64,000 nt of DNA from Peptoniphilus grossensis ph5 (GTDB taxonomy: Bacteria > Bacillota > Clostridia > Tissierellales > Peptoniphilaceae), in NCBI RefSeq assembly GCF_000311825.1, contig NZ_HE978567.1:226553-290552 (forward strand), written 5' to 3'. The notes under the pieces were generated by a model. The model ran no database searches, was not told where the DNA came from, and saw only the letters and a program-made list of their open reading frames with translations. The position numbers and the translations under genes are program-made. Positions within the stretch are counted from its first letter, which is position 1. Each line of letters begins with the position of its first letter. Below, one piece after another: positions 26,943-35,378 of this stretch.

Positions 26943-27298
26943 GTCGTCACCTTCCTATCCTTTTGTAAACTCTATCCTAATATTCTCTTTGCCCTTCCTA
27001 AAACTTTTCATAGACATCTCCTCTCTTTCTAAAATATTTCTTCCTAATTCTAATTTTTTCCAACTTTTTATCTTTATAATTTCATTCTACTAAAATTTAA
27101 AATTTTCACATCACCCAAAAGGGTGATTTTTTATAAATTTTTAAAAAATTTTTTATTTTTTCTCCCTTGCAAGTCTTTTGCTTTTTATCCAAGGGCTGAA
27201 ATCAAATAGCTTAAAGGACTTTTTTTGATATAATTAAAAAAACTTTAAGTAATTAAATCTCTATCTAAATAAAATCTTTGAAGAAGGGAGGAAGACTC
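26943..27298. other. Divergent control region
   Basis: The region separates the SPFH operon from the sensor-kinase operon. It has no gene. It holds the plus-strand hairpin at 27111-27132 and a TATAAT at 27229-27234, 65 bases before the sensor start. That TATAAT lacks a clear -35 element. Confidence 0.5.
27111..27132 (+). terminator. Short terminator-like hairpin with no gene feeding it
   Basis: TCACCC and GGGTGA (27111-27116, 27121-27126) flank AAAA and are followed by six T residues on the plus strand. The neighbouring gene to the left is on the minus strand, so nothing obvious needs ending. It may end antisense transcripts or insulate the sensor operon. Confidence 0.55.
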
Positions 27299-28954
27299 GT
27301 GTATCGCAAAGAAATAATCAGCTATTTACTTTCAATTTTTTTAGTTTTTGTGGCAGGCATCCTTCACACATTGGATTATTTTTCTCTAATAAATTTTCCT
27401 GTACATATAATAATTTTTTGCCTCTACACAACAATAATTTTCTTGTGGCTTAGAAATATGAATAACAGAGTTTTAAGGGCATCAGTTGTCAGAAGATTTA
27501 AAACTATTGGCATCCTCTTAATTTTTTATTTGGCATTTAGAACTCTTAAGTACGAAATATTATTAGAAAGTCCCTTGGCTGTTAGATACATCAGATATTT
27601 TTATTATGTCTTCCCCATAGTCCTCATCCAGCTTGTCTTTTTGACATCCCTCTTTGTTGGAAAGTCTGAAAGGGAAAATATTAGCGACTTTTGGAAACTC
27701 CTTTGGGTCCCAACGGGAGTTTTAGTTATCCTCATCTTGACTAACGACATCCACGGACTTGTCTTTTCCTTAGACGCAAGCTCAAGGGGCTTAAACCAAT
27801 ATGGACCGATCTTTTATTTTGGAATTATTTATATAGGCATCCTGTCTCTTTTGACCCTCTTTTTTACAATGATTCCCTACATAACAAGAGGTCCCATCTC
27901 CACCATAGTCCCTTCCATTTCAATTTTATTACTTTGGGCGCTTTACACTTTTTTATATATGCTTGGCTGGCAGCCCTTTGAATATTTTAAAATGGTCTTT
28001 AAAAGTGCCGAGTTCAATATTTTAATGGTGATTTTATTTATTGAGTCCCTAGTTTTTAAAAGGCTCATACCTTCCAACAGGGGCTACGAATCTTTTTTAA
28101 AGATGTCTTCACTTAACATTGGCATAATGGACTTAGCTGAAAATATTATTTTCACGCCCAAAAATTATCCCAACATCGAGCCTAAGCTCATTAACAAGGC
28201 TTACAAGAAGCCTGTCCTCTTAAATGAGAACACCCTTCTTGAAAGTGCCAGCATCAAGGGCGGCAAATCTTTTTGGTTCGTTGACCTAACTGATTTTAAC
28301 AAGCTCAAGAAAAAATTGATGCAGCTAAATGAAGAAATGCTTAGTGAAAATGAACTTTTAAAGGCCAACAACAAGCTAAAGAAAAATATGGTAAAGGTAG
28401 AGGAGCAAAAGGAAATAAGAGAGCACATCCAATTAAAGCTGGAACCTCAATTTGAAAAGCTAAAATACATTATGAAAAACCTGCCAGAAGATGAAGAAGA
28501 GTTTGAAAATACCTTAAAATATGCCTGCATCTTAGATGTCTACATAAAAAGATATTCAAACTTATTTTTGCTCACAAAAAATAAAAAAAATTTAGACCTT
28601 TCAGAGTTAAGGCTTGCCTTCTCTGAGTCCCTAGATTATTTAGAATTGAGCCAGGTGAGAACTGATTTAGATTGGAGAATTAATAGGAGCTTTGATGCAA
28701 AAATTTGCCTAAAATTATATGAAATTTTCCAAAATATTTTGGAGACCTACCAGCCTCACATGTCTTCCATTAGCCTTATCTTTGCCGACAAGAGAAGGCG
28801 TCCTGAATTAAAAATAAAAGTCATATCTTCAAAAACTTTTTCTATCTTTAAGGAGCTAGAAAAAAATTATAGGAAAGAGGGCATCTTAATCCACGAAAAC
28901 TTTAGTGGATATCAAATAAATTGGACTATTTCTATTGAAAGGGGTGCCCTATGA
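27299..28954 (+). CDS. Membrane sensor related to histidine kinases, degenerate catalytic part
   Basis: A 551-residue protein from GTG 27299 behind GGGAGG. Seven or so membrane segments occupy the first 240 residues. A coiled coil (about 325-375) leads into a region resembling a dimerisation domain and a diverged ATPase-like end. I see neither a phospho-accepting histidine motif nor the N, G1 and G2 boxes of a working kinase. It overlaps the next sensor gene by four bases and lies in one operon with a second sensor and a NarL-type regulator. It is probably an accessory sensor that dimerises with, or feeds, the second kinase. Confidence 0.65.
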   Translation: MYRKEIISYLLSIFLVFVAGILHTLDYFSLINFPVHIIIFCLYTTIIFLWLRNMNNRVLRASVVRRFKTIGILLIFYLAFRTLKYEILLESPLAVRYIRYFYYVFPIVLIQLVFLTSLFVGKSERENISDFWKLLWVPTGVLVILILTNDIHGLVFSLDASSRGLNQYGPIFYFGIIYIGILSLLTLFFTMIPYITRGPISTIVPSISILLLWALYTFLYMLGWQPFEYFKMVFKSAEFNILMVILFIESLVFKRLIPSNRGYESFLKMSSLNIGIMDLAENIIFTPKNYPNIEPKLINKAYKKPVLLNENTLLESASIKGGKSFWFVDLTDFNKLKKKLMQLNEEMLSENELLKANNKLKKNMVKVEEQKEIREHIQLKLEPQFEKLKYIMKNLPEDEEEFENTLKYACILDVYIKRYSNLFLLTKNKKNLDLSELRLAFSESLDYLELSQVRTDLDWRINRSFDAKICLKLYEIFQNILETYQPHMSSISLIFADKRRRPELKIKVISSKTFSIFKELEKNYRKEGILIHENFSGYQINWTISIERGAL

Positions 28955-30250
28955 AACTAATGGACTTAAACACCTTTAGGTTGACCTACCTCTTTGTGGT
29001 AAACCTAGTGATTTTAGTTGTAAGCCTAAAATTTGTCGTTGCAGCCTCAAACAGTAAAAGAGAGTTCCCAATTTTTGCCTTCAGCTTAGGGATTTTCATC
29101 TTGAGTTTTTTGCCCTTGCAAGTTTTAGCAGAAATTGGCAGTGGAAAAATTAATATGAGCAGATTGTTTTTATCCTTGCCTGCCTATATTTTTATTTACT
29201 ACGACCTCTTCCTTTGCTCCTTGGAATATTTATTTTTCAGCAAATTTTTTAAGACTCAAAACACAAGTATTGGCAAGAACTCCATTAAGGAAAGCATGGA
29301 TAATCTTCCCGATGGCATTTGCTTTTCAAAAGCAGATGGGACGCCTCTACTGGTAAATAGGCAGATGCAAGAAATTTCCTACCAAGTCTTTGGCAGGATG
29401 CTAGTAAATGATGTAGTTTGTGCTGAAGATGTGAGAAATAACAAAATCAAGGCTCCCACAAAAATTTTGCAAAGGGACCCCCTTGTCATTGAATCCAAGG
29501 GCAAGGTTTGGCTCATAAAAATTATTCTTCACGAAAATTTTAGAGAGACCTTGGCTTATAACATCACTCTTGAATGGGCAATGTATAAGGAAATCGAGAG
29601 TAAGACTTCGCAAATTCAAAGAATAAATGAAAGTCTAAAGGACTACCAAAAAAATGTGGTGGAATACACTAGGCAAAAGGAAATTTTGCAGGCGAAGATA
29701 AAAATTCACGACAAAATCGGTCAGTCCCTCATATATTTTAGGCGCTACTTGAAAAAATAAAAAGACCAAGGAAGACCGCCACATGCTCATAAAGCTTTGG
29801 ATGGAAAGTCTCTTGATCTTAGATGAAAAAATAGATGAAAAAAATGACTTCACAGAAGAAAAGCCTGACACTTCAAAAAATAAGTTGCTCTTTGAAAAAC
29901 TAATTTCAGCAGCAAAGGATATTGGCGTAAAAGTTCATCTTCATGGAAAAACTCCTGACAATGAAAGGGACTGGATCCTTTTAGTTGACATAGTCCACGA
30001 AGCCCTAAACAATGCCCTTAGACATGGCGAGGCAAAAAATATTTGGATCTACCTAAGTGAAGACGATCTTAACAAGTTCTTAAAAATAGAAAATGATGGA
30101 CTGCCAGCTCATGAACCCATAAGGGAAAAGGGCGGTCTAAAAAATATTCGCCAGCACATAGAAAGTTATGGTGGTAGAATGGAGATAAAGGCAAGCCCAA
30201 AATTTCAGCTAAACTTGTCTTGGCCTAAAGGAGAAAATTATGACTTATAA
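28951..30250 (+). pseudogene. NarL-type sensor histidine kinase split by a poly-A frameshift
   Basis: The first part (28951-29760, 269 residues) has membrane segments, a PAS-like stretch and a coiled coil, and ends with the phospho-acceptor motif HDKIGQSL (His253). It stops at TAA right after an A6 run (29752-29757). The second part (29783-30250, 155 residues) holds the ATPase domain with the N-box HEALNNALRHGEA and late glycine box. Removing one A joins both frames with no stop and gives a kinase of about 430 residues. The break falls between the dimerisation and ATPase domains, so the kinase is off unless slippage or reversion restores it. An assembly error is possible. Confidence 0.8.
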
Positions 30251-30866
30251 AATAATGATTGTAGACGACCAGTTTGTTTCCCGCGAGATGTTTAAACTTT
30301 ATATAGACCAATGCCCCAATTACGAAGTTGTCTACTGCATTGACACAGCCATGTTTGCCGACACCTATGTCCTAAAGGATGACTTAGACCTTATTATTAT
30401 GGACATACTCATGGAAGATGGGTCTAACGGGCTTGATGCTGCAGAGAAGATAAAAAAATTAAAGCCAAACATAAAAATAATCGCCGTGACAAGTATGCCC
30501 GAAATTTCTTGGATGGACAGGGCGAAAAAAATTGGCATAGATAGTTTTTGGTACAAGGAAGTTTCTGAAAAGACAATTTTGGAAATCATCGAGAGGACCC
30601 TGGCAGGCGAATCAATTTATCCCGAAGAAACCCCAGAGGTAAAGCTTGGTTTGACAAAATCAACAGAGCTTACGCCTAGAGAAATTCAAGTCCTTCGCCT
30701 CTTGACTACAGGTGTGGGAAATGACGAGATAGCAGAAAGGCTTAACATATCACAAAACACAGTGAAGACTCACATCAAACACCTCTTAGATAAAACTGGA
30801 TTTAACACTAGGACCCAGCTTGCCATACAAGCCCGCATAACAGGCTTTGTCATAGAAGACGATTAA
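30240..30866 (+). CDS. NarL/LuxR-family response regulator
   Basis: A 208-residue regulator. The receiver domain (1-120) carries the acidic pair Asp9-Asp10 and phospho-acceptor Asp55 in LIIMDIL, with Thr/Ser and Lys of the switch in AVTSMPE and FWYKE. The C-terminal part (about 142-205) is a LuxR-type helix-turn-helix, with TPREIQVLRLLTTGVGNDEIAERL and SQNTVKTHIKHLL. It overlaps the end of the kinase gene, so it should be made together with it. Its target genes are unknown; the operon has no other genes. Confidence 0.92.
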   Translation: MTYKIMIVDDQFVSREMFKLYIDQCPNYEVVYCIDTAMFADTYVLKDDLDLIIMDILMEDGSNGLDAAEKIKKLKPNIKIIAVTSMPEISWMDRAKKIGIDSFWYKEVSEKTILEIIERTLAGESIYPEETPEVKLGLTKSTELTPREIQVLRLLTTGVGNDEIAERLNISQNTVKTHIKHLLDKTGFNTRTQLAIQARITGFVIEDD

Positions 30867-30878
30867 ATCTATATAAGA

Positions 30879-30919
30879 AAACCCTTTGTCAGAAAATTCC
30901 AACAAAGGGTTCTTTTTTT
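30879..30919 (+). terminator. Terminator of the two-component operon
   Basis: AAACCCTTTGT (30879-30889) pairs with ACAAAGGGTT (30902-30911), followed by C and seven T residues. It lies just past the regulator stop. Confidence 0.9.
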
Positions 30920-30931
30920 GCTCCCGCAAAA

Positions 30932-31288
30932 TCATTGGGCCTTCACAGTATTTTTTATGTAAAAACCAAAAATTATCCCCAAAGAAAGAGGAAAGTAAAA
31001 AAAATATTTGCTACTTAAAAAGTATATCCAAAATAAATGTGGAATGAATAAGAAAATTAGAAGGTAAGAAAAATATCCTCGCCTTTTAAATAAGCTTGGC
31101 AAAAAAATTAAAAGTCCCAACAAAAAGGGCATGACAAGCCTTATGTTTATAACTGCCACAGCCATATAAACTTTTGGCATTTCGCCAATACTTAAAAATA
31201 AAATGCCGCTAAAAAAATAAATCAAAAATAAAATAATAGCCTTGTCTTTGTCCTTTTTGTCATAAAATTTTATTAGTTTTTCTTTCAT
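30932..31288 (-). CDS. Small membrane protein, third gene of the HIRAN operon
   Basis: A 118-residue protein with about four hydrophobic segments and a basic N-terminus. I do not recognise the family. It follows the HIRAN gene by 13 bases, so it belongs to the same operon. The last 50 bases of this gene recur, slightly altered, at 34859-34909 as part of a deletion scar, showing that a second copy of this operon once existed nearby. Confidence 0.6.
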   Translation of the reverse strand: MKEKLIKFYDKKDKDKAIILFLIYFFSGILFLSIGEMPKVYMAVAVINIRLVMPFLLGLLIFLPSLFKRRGYFSYLLIFLFIPHLFWIYFLSSKYFFYFPLSLGIIFGFYIKNTVKAQ

Positions 31289-31301
31289 TTTTACTCCTTT
31301 T

Positions 31302-31703
31302 CTAGCTTTCGTGAAGGTAGATTTTAATTTTTATCTTGAGCCACTTGCCTCGCATTTCCTTTTCTACAACTTTGGCAAAGAGGACCTTGCCAGCATCCAT
31401 TAGTCGTGAAAAGATGACATTATCTTGGCGAGGGACATAACCGATTTTTTCTTTCTCCAAGGTTTCTATGCGAATGGCTTGGGGGTCGTGTTCATTTTCT
31501 GGCTCACGATAAAAAACTAAGCGGTCGTCATCTTTGAGGCTTTCCCCAATTTTTTCAATGCCTTCAATGTGTGTCGTGCCGGCAACATAGGTGTCAAAAA
31601 GATAAATGTCCCTCTCAAAGGGTTTGGGCAAGTCAAGACCACTTCCAGTCTTCATGAGATATTCAATTAAATCGCCATTATCTATTTTTACTAAGTCATT
31701 CAT
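31302..31703 (-). CDS. HIRAN-domain protein
   Basis: A 133-residue protein that is mostly a HIRAN domain (residues about 35-130). The pattern YVAGTTHIEG, then FYREPENEHDPQAIRI and KIGYVPRQDN, is typical. In eukaryotic HLTF this domain binds DNA 3' ends; free-standing bacterial versions are thought to bind damaged or stalled DNA, but this is not proven. Its start overlaps the stop of the J-domain gene by four bases. With that partner it forms a conserved-looking unit whose role is unknown. Confidence 0.8.
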   Translation of the reverse strand: MNDLVKIDNGDLIEYLMKTGSGLDLPKPFERDIYLFDTYVAGTTHIEGIEKIGESLKDDDRLVFYREPENEHDPQAIRIETLEKEKIGYVPRQDNVIFSRLMDAGKVLFAKVVEKEMRGKWLKIKIKIYLHES

Positions 31704-32506
31704 GTCTCATCCCTCATCAGTTCATTAATGCACTCTTCTTGCGTGTCTATTGCATCTTCAAAACTCTTTAAATCTCTCTCTAAGTCCCTTAACTTCTCTG
31801 CCTTTTTCTTCTCGTCCTCTACATAAATGCTTAAGCTATAGGGTGGCGTGGACCTTATTAAATCAATGGCTCTTTGAACTTGATCCACCAAATCCTCCAG
31901 CCTTTTTACTTCATCTTCTAGGGACTTACCAGTAAGGTCTCCTCCATCTTTATCATCGCCACTGCAAACTATGTCGTAAATAATTTGAAGACTTGCAAGG
32001 TCGCCATCCTTGTAGGCTTCAGTTGCATTGTAAAATAATTCCTTTTCTGTATCCGTAATCAAAGGATTGATGTCTGGGTGTAGCCTCTTGACGATATTTT
32101 TGTAAAGTTTTTTAAGGAGCTTAGTATCTTCCTCAGACAGCAATTCAACTTTTGAACGCTCAAGGGCATGGTTGATCTCATCAATTTTTTCATCTAACTT
32201 CTTTTTGTAGTCGGCAAATTCTTCATCAAGCTTCTTGTCAATAACTTCCATCTTAATTTTTTCTTGACGGTTCTTTTTCGCCTGAATCATGTCTCTTTTT
32301 CTCTTCAAGTGAAGATACTTGCAATAGGCCTTGTAAAGCCTGTACTCCAGGCTGCCAAAGCTTAGCATATATGCAGTCTTAATATTTTCACAAATAGCAA
32401 ACTTAAGATTGTCCCTTTCAAAAACAAGGTCCTCCAAAGTTTTTTTAAGCTCTTGGATCCTCTCCCTTGACCTTTTGTCATCCGGAAACTCAATAATTTG
32501 TCCCAT
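31700..32506 (-). CDS. J-domain-like coiled-coil protein
   Basis: A 268-residue cytoplasmic protein, rich in Lys and Glu, with coiled coils in the first 130 and last 70 residues. Between them (about 140-185) is a J-domain-like segment with the HPD signature in KRLHPDINP, which in DnaJ proteins stimulates Hsp70. There is no Gly/Phe region or zinc finger. The start ATG follows GGAGGCGTGGC. It is the first gene of an operon with the HIRAN and membrane proteins, so it may bring DnaK to a DNA- or membrane-bound target. Confidence 0.7.
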   Translation of the reverse strand: MGQIIEFPDDKRSRERIQELKKTLEDLVFERDNLKFAICENIKTAYMLSFGSLEYRLYKAYCKYLHLKRKRDMIQAKKNRQEKIKMEVIDKKLDEEFADYKKKLDEKIDEINHALERSKVELLSEEDTKLLKKLYKNIVKRLHPDINPLITDTEKELFYNATEAYKDGDLASLQIIYDIVCSGDDKDGGDLTGKSLEDEVKRLEDLVDQVQRAIDLIRSTPPYSLSIYVEDEKKKAEKLRDLERDLKSFEDAIDTQEECINELMRDET

Positions 32507-32519
32507 GCCACGCCTCCTT

Positions 32520-32776
32520 CCTCAATCATCATATTTTAATATATCAAGACCCATTTTTACAGTATCAACATAAGTCTCGTTTACTTATTTCTATATCCTG
32601 ACCATCAAAATTATACATTCTGCGTGGCTCGTTGGTAACGCCGAGGGGATATGAAGATTTGCTACAACAGGTAACTACGTCGTGGTTCTTGTTTAAATTA
32701 GGAACTTATTAACCAAGCAAAACAAGATCATAATCCGCTTGTTTTCTGACATTTTTTACTTTTTCTTGGTTAATTG
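32520..32776 (-). other. Relic coding stretch, unrecognised
   Basis: No intact gene is present. On the minus strand a frame reads DVVTCCSKSSYPLGVTNEP and continues to ISKRD, and other frames hold shorter protein-like pieces such as YVDTVKMGLDILKYDD before a stop. Together they look like a decayed gene with frameshifts. The family is unknown. The stretch marks the join between ordinary chromosome and the accessory zone. Confidence 0.3.
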
Positions 32777-32781
32777 CTCTG

Positions 32782-33237
32782 TTAATAGAATTCATCTACT
32801 ACAGATATCGCATTAAATATATCCAGTTTTAATTCTTCATCTGTATCATATGTATAATTTAAAATAGCATCTAATATCCTTCTGAGTAATTTCTCATCAA
32901 TATGTCCGGCCGCAACATGGTAGCTTATATTTTCCATCTCCCTAAAATATACATTTGCGACCGCCATATAACCATTTTTCAATAAAAACATTGCGGTGAG
33001 AGTGATTGCTATTCTTTTATTCCCATCTGCAAAGCAATGAAACTTACATGCACAGAAAAATAGATGCTCTAGCTTATCTAAAAAGGTTGGATAATAATCA
33101 TCATTCTGTATATGAAACAAAACACTTTCTAACTTTTCTGTATCAAGTTGACCATAGTCTCCACCACCACTATTTTCTATGGTAACTTGGTGAATAGCTT
33201 TAGCTTCTTCAATAGTAATATAATTGATTTCTGCCAT
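32782..33237 (-). CDS. Doc-type Fic-domain toxin
   Basis: A 151-residue Fic/Doc protein. The active motif HCFADGNKRIAIT matches the HxFxDGN(K/R)R pattern; Doc toxins with this motif phosphorylate elongation factor Tu while longer Fic enzymes AMPylate targets. The short length and the N-terminal Gln-Leu-Asp-Thr region fit the Doc branch. Its ATG overlaps the stop codon of the upstream gene (TAATG), so the two are translated together. The upstream protein, not a small Phd-type antitoxin, is therefore the natural partner or neutraliser. Confidence 0.85.
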   Translation of the reverse strand: MAEINYITIEEAKAIHQVTIENSGGGDYGQLDTEKLESVLFHIQNDDYYPTFLDKLEHLFFCACKFHCFADGNKRIAITLTAMFLLKNGYMAVANVYFREMENISYHVAAGHIDEKLLRRILDAILNYTYDTDEELKLDIFNAISVVDEFY

Positions 33238-34271
33238 TAGCTACGCTCCTTTAATCGTTTTAATACATCACTATTCTCTTGCATCAACTTTTCAAGCTCA
33301 TCACCAGCTACACCCAAGAATTTTTCATATTCTTCTGTATCTAATGGTTTGATATATTCTTCCAATTGATAATGAAAAGCATCTCTTAGCGCCATATCTC
33401 GACTAGCCATTTTCGTTCTCGCTCTAATTATTAAAGGTTTCCATAACGGCAACGTTTCAAATGATGTAAAAATGTCAGACAATTCCCAGTTATTAAGTTT
33501 CCTTCCCAATTGTTCCGATTGATCTTTTATCATTGAAGCCAAACCACATTCATAGGATGCAATCAAATCTAAAACTTCTGAATACATAGTATCCCTTGCA
33601 TTATCTTTTTTGGTCAAATGAAGTATATGCTTATATTCTTGTGCCTTTTCCTTGAATATACTCTGATATATTTTATCCGTATATATCGCATATTTACTAT
33701 TTCCCATATCAACATAATCCCTTAATGCATCAGTAAATTCTCTGCGATAATTCTCCTCTTGAAGAAAAGCACTTATAAAGTCTTGATCTCTTTGATTGAT
33801 GTACTTTGTAGAACCACCGGTTCTTTGATTAACAAAATCAATGACAATGTCTAACATTATTTGCCTAAGAACTTTTGCATTTTCACTTTCTGCCAATAAC
33901 ATTGCCATATTTAGAAAGGCTTTAAAATCAAATATTGCTATTTGCGGAGTTCTATTGCTAATGTTCCCGACATTTATGTCGGGAACATCCTGCGCTAATA
34001 CACAATCCATGAATTCTTTGAGCTTTTTACCCTTTAGAATCTCATATCCATTTGAAGCAATTTCCTCAGAATTCTCGCTAACATATCTCTCGATTGTTCT
34101 CACATCAACATCAAAATATGTTGCCACCATTGATTTTGTTAATCTTAATCGTCCATCAAACATAATACCTTGAATACCTGTCTGATTTTGAATTTCATTA
34201 ACTGCTAAATCATTATTCAAAATATTTTGTCTAGCGATTTGAGACGTAGTTAAATCTTTTGCCATTCTCAT
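33237..34271 (-). CDS. DNA-binding partner of the Doc toxin
   Basis: A 344-residue protein. Residues about 35-85 look like a helix-turn-helix segment (RLTKSMVATYFDVDVRTIERYVSEN). The middle is an alpha-helical block with FDFKAFLNMAMLLAESENAKVLRQIMLDIV, reminiscent of RhuM/Bro-type phage and virulence proteins. The last 150 residues are helical and charged. It is the first gene of a two-gene unit with the Doc toxin and may act as antitoxin and autoregulator. A perfect 28-base inverted repeat lies inside the gene at the join between the two halves. Confidence 0.65.
   Translation of the reverse strand: MRMAKDLTTSQIARQNILNNDLAVNEIQNQTGIQGIMFDGRLRLTKSMVATYFDVDVRTIERYVSENSEEIASNGYEILKGKKLKEFMDCVLAQDVPDINVGNISNRTPQIAIFDFKAFLNMAMLLAESENAKVLRQIMLDIVIDFVNQRTGGSTKYINQRDQDFISAFLQEENYRREFTDALRDYVDMGNSKYAIYTDKIYQSIFKEKAQEYKHILHLTKKDNARDTMYSEVLDLIASYECGLASMIKDQSEQLGRKLNNWELSDIFTSFETLPLWKPLIIRARTKMASRDMALRDAFHYQLEEYIKPLDTEEYEKFLGVAGDELEKLMQENSDVLKRLKERS
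33961..33988. repeat. Perfect 28-base inverted repeat inside a gene
   Basis: ATGTTCCCGACAT (33961-33973) and ATGTCGGGAACAT (33976-33988) are exact reverse complements with two bases between. The repeat encodes the residues VPDINVGN between two protein domains. It is far GC-richer than its surroundings and strong enough to fold in RNA and DNA. Confidence 0.9.
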
Positions 34272-34310
34272 ACTTCCTTTTTACTATATATTTACAGAAT
34301 ATAAGAAAAA

Positions 34311-34755
34311 TTATTTCCCGTACTTTTCTTTTAACCTATATTCATCTAATTCAACCATAAGTTCCACATATGCTTCTCTCAATTCTACTGGTGACATAGT
34401 ATTTGCAAATCCCATATACTTATCATATTTCTTAGTCCTGCGCTCCTCTTCCTCTGATTCATACATTGTCTTTTCATTCTTAAAACAATCTGCCTCTGAC
34501 TCATCAAGGCAAAAATAAACGAGCGACAATATGTTTGCATATTATTTTCTTTCCATTTGCTAAAGGACAATCGCAAGTGGATTTTCGTGGATGCTCCATA
34601 TCTACATGAACATGATAATCCTCATCGCCACTACCTGCTACTAAATCTTCGCAGGTTCCATCTTCATTCACAGTATACGAAAGAACTTTATTCTATTTAT
34701 AATAATCCATTCCACGCCATATAGATTTACTGCTGGCAATATCTATTAATCCCAT
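34311..34755 (-). pseudogene. Decayed SWIM zinc-finger gene
   Basis: Read from ATG 34755 (GGAGG before it), the frame gives MGLIDIASSKSIWRGMDYYK, an amber stop (34693-34695) at codon 21, and then a stretch ending CDCPLANGKKIICKHIVA. That stretch is a SWIM zinc finger (CxC...CxH). A frameshift near 34525 follows, and the next 72 residues continue the protein in another frame (YFCLDESEADCF to ELMVELDEYRLKEKYGK). Intact relatives of about 150 residues are common in mobile elements of Firmicutes. Two lesions make this a dead gene, although the last 72 codons are still open. Confidence 0.8.
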
Positions 34756-34949
34756 AAAGAACCTCCGCAAAATACTCTTTCAATCTAAATCCGTTAATAA
34801 TATTGGATATCATCGTTTTCTAAAATTCCAAGCAATAAAAGTAAATAAGCTTACCCTAGCAAAATCATTTGATCTTCACAGCCTTTTTTATATAAAAACC
34901 AAAAATTAGTCCCATGCCCTGCCTCCTTCTTACTTTTATTTTAATACTT
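34756..34949. other. Intergenic stretch with the operon scar
   Basis: The stretch holds the promoter side of the dead SWIM gene and the deletion scar at 34859-34935. I see no gene. Confidence 0.5.
34859..34935 (-). other. Scar of a lost second HIRAN/J-domain operon
   Basis: Bases 34859-34909 match 30927-30979, the last codons of the small membrane gene, with about six differences. They run straight into bases 34908-34935, which match 32499-32522, the start codon and ribosome site of the J-domain gene. The two ends of the three-gene operon are thus fused with everything between removed. This shows a former duplicate of the operon that has been deleted. Confidence 0.7.
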
Positions 34950-35171
34950 TTAATTTAGAAAATTAAAGGGGAAAACTAAAAATTCAGGCACCGTTTTATA
35001 AGACCCGTCCCTAGCCACTATTCCATACCTCTTATAGGAGTAAAGAATTGCTCGGTAGGAAACCACAACTCCCTATTCTGAGCTGCCAACAACGGGAAAG
35101 AACAAGACTATAACAAGTAGCAAAATAAACAGCTTTTTCCTTTTCTTTTTATCTCTCTTTCTTTTTCTAAT
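34950..35171 (-). pseudogene. Dead copy of the 73-residue membrane-peptide gene
   Basis: This stretch aligns over its full length of 74 codons with the gene at 36271-36492, frame for frame and without gaps. Its start codon is ATT instead of ATG, and an in-frame TAG interrupts it about two-fifths of the way along. Conserved parts include the basic KRDKKKRKKLFILLL start and the FPFNFLN end. It is a paralogue that has lost function. Confidence 0.75.
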
Positions 35172-35318
35172 AAATACTCCCCCTTAAATTATTGCAAATT
35201 AATGCTATCTTCTTTTTCTATGACAATAAAAGTAAGATACATTAATTGATGTCTTAACTTTGTTAGGGCTTTAAAAATTATTATTAAAGATTTTTATTGT
35301 TATGGCATGCCAGTCTCT

Positions 35319-35361
35319 TCTAATTAGAAATGTTTCCCTTATGGAATTATTTCTAATTAGA
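35319..35361. repeat. 13-bp inverted repeat after the ferredoxin gene
   Basis: TCTAATTAGAAAT (35319-35331) is the exact reverse complement of ATTTCTAATTAGA (35349-35361), with a 17-base loop. Each arm contains the palindrome TCTAATTAGA. It lies 18 bases past the stop codon and may protect or end the transcript, though it has no T run. Confidence 0.55.
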
Positions 35362-35378
35362 CATATTATTAAAAATTG

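Noticed and set aside
29752-29785. Programmed -1 ribosomal frameshift joining the two kinase halves
   Set aside because: The second half lies in the +1 frame relative to the first, so a -1 slip would not join them. Transcript slippage or a genomic indel remains possible.
34385-34576. A 63-residue minus-strand frame
   Set aside because: It overlaps the decayed SWIM gene in another frame and its sequence is not protein-like; the SWIM reading has the zinc-finger motif.
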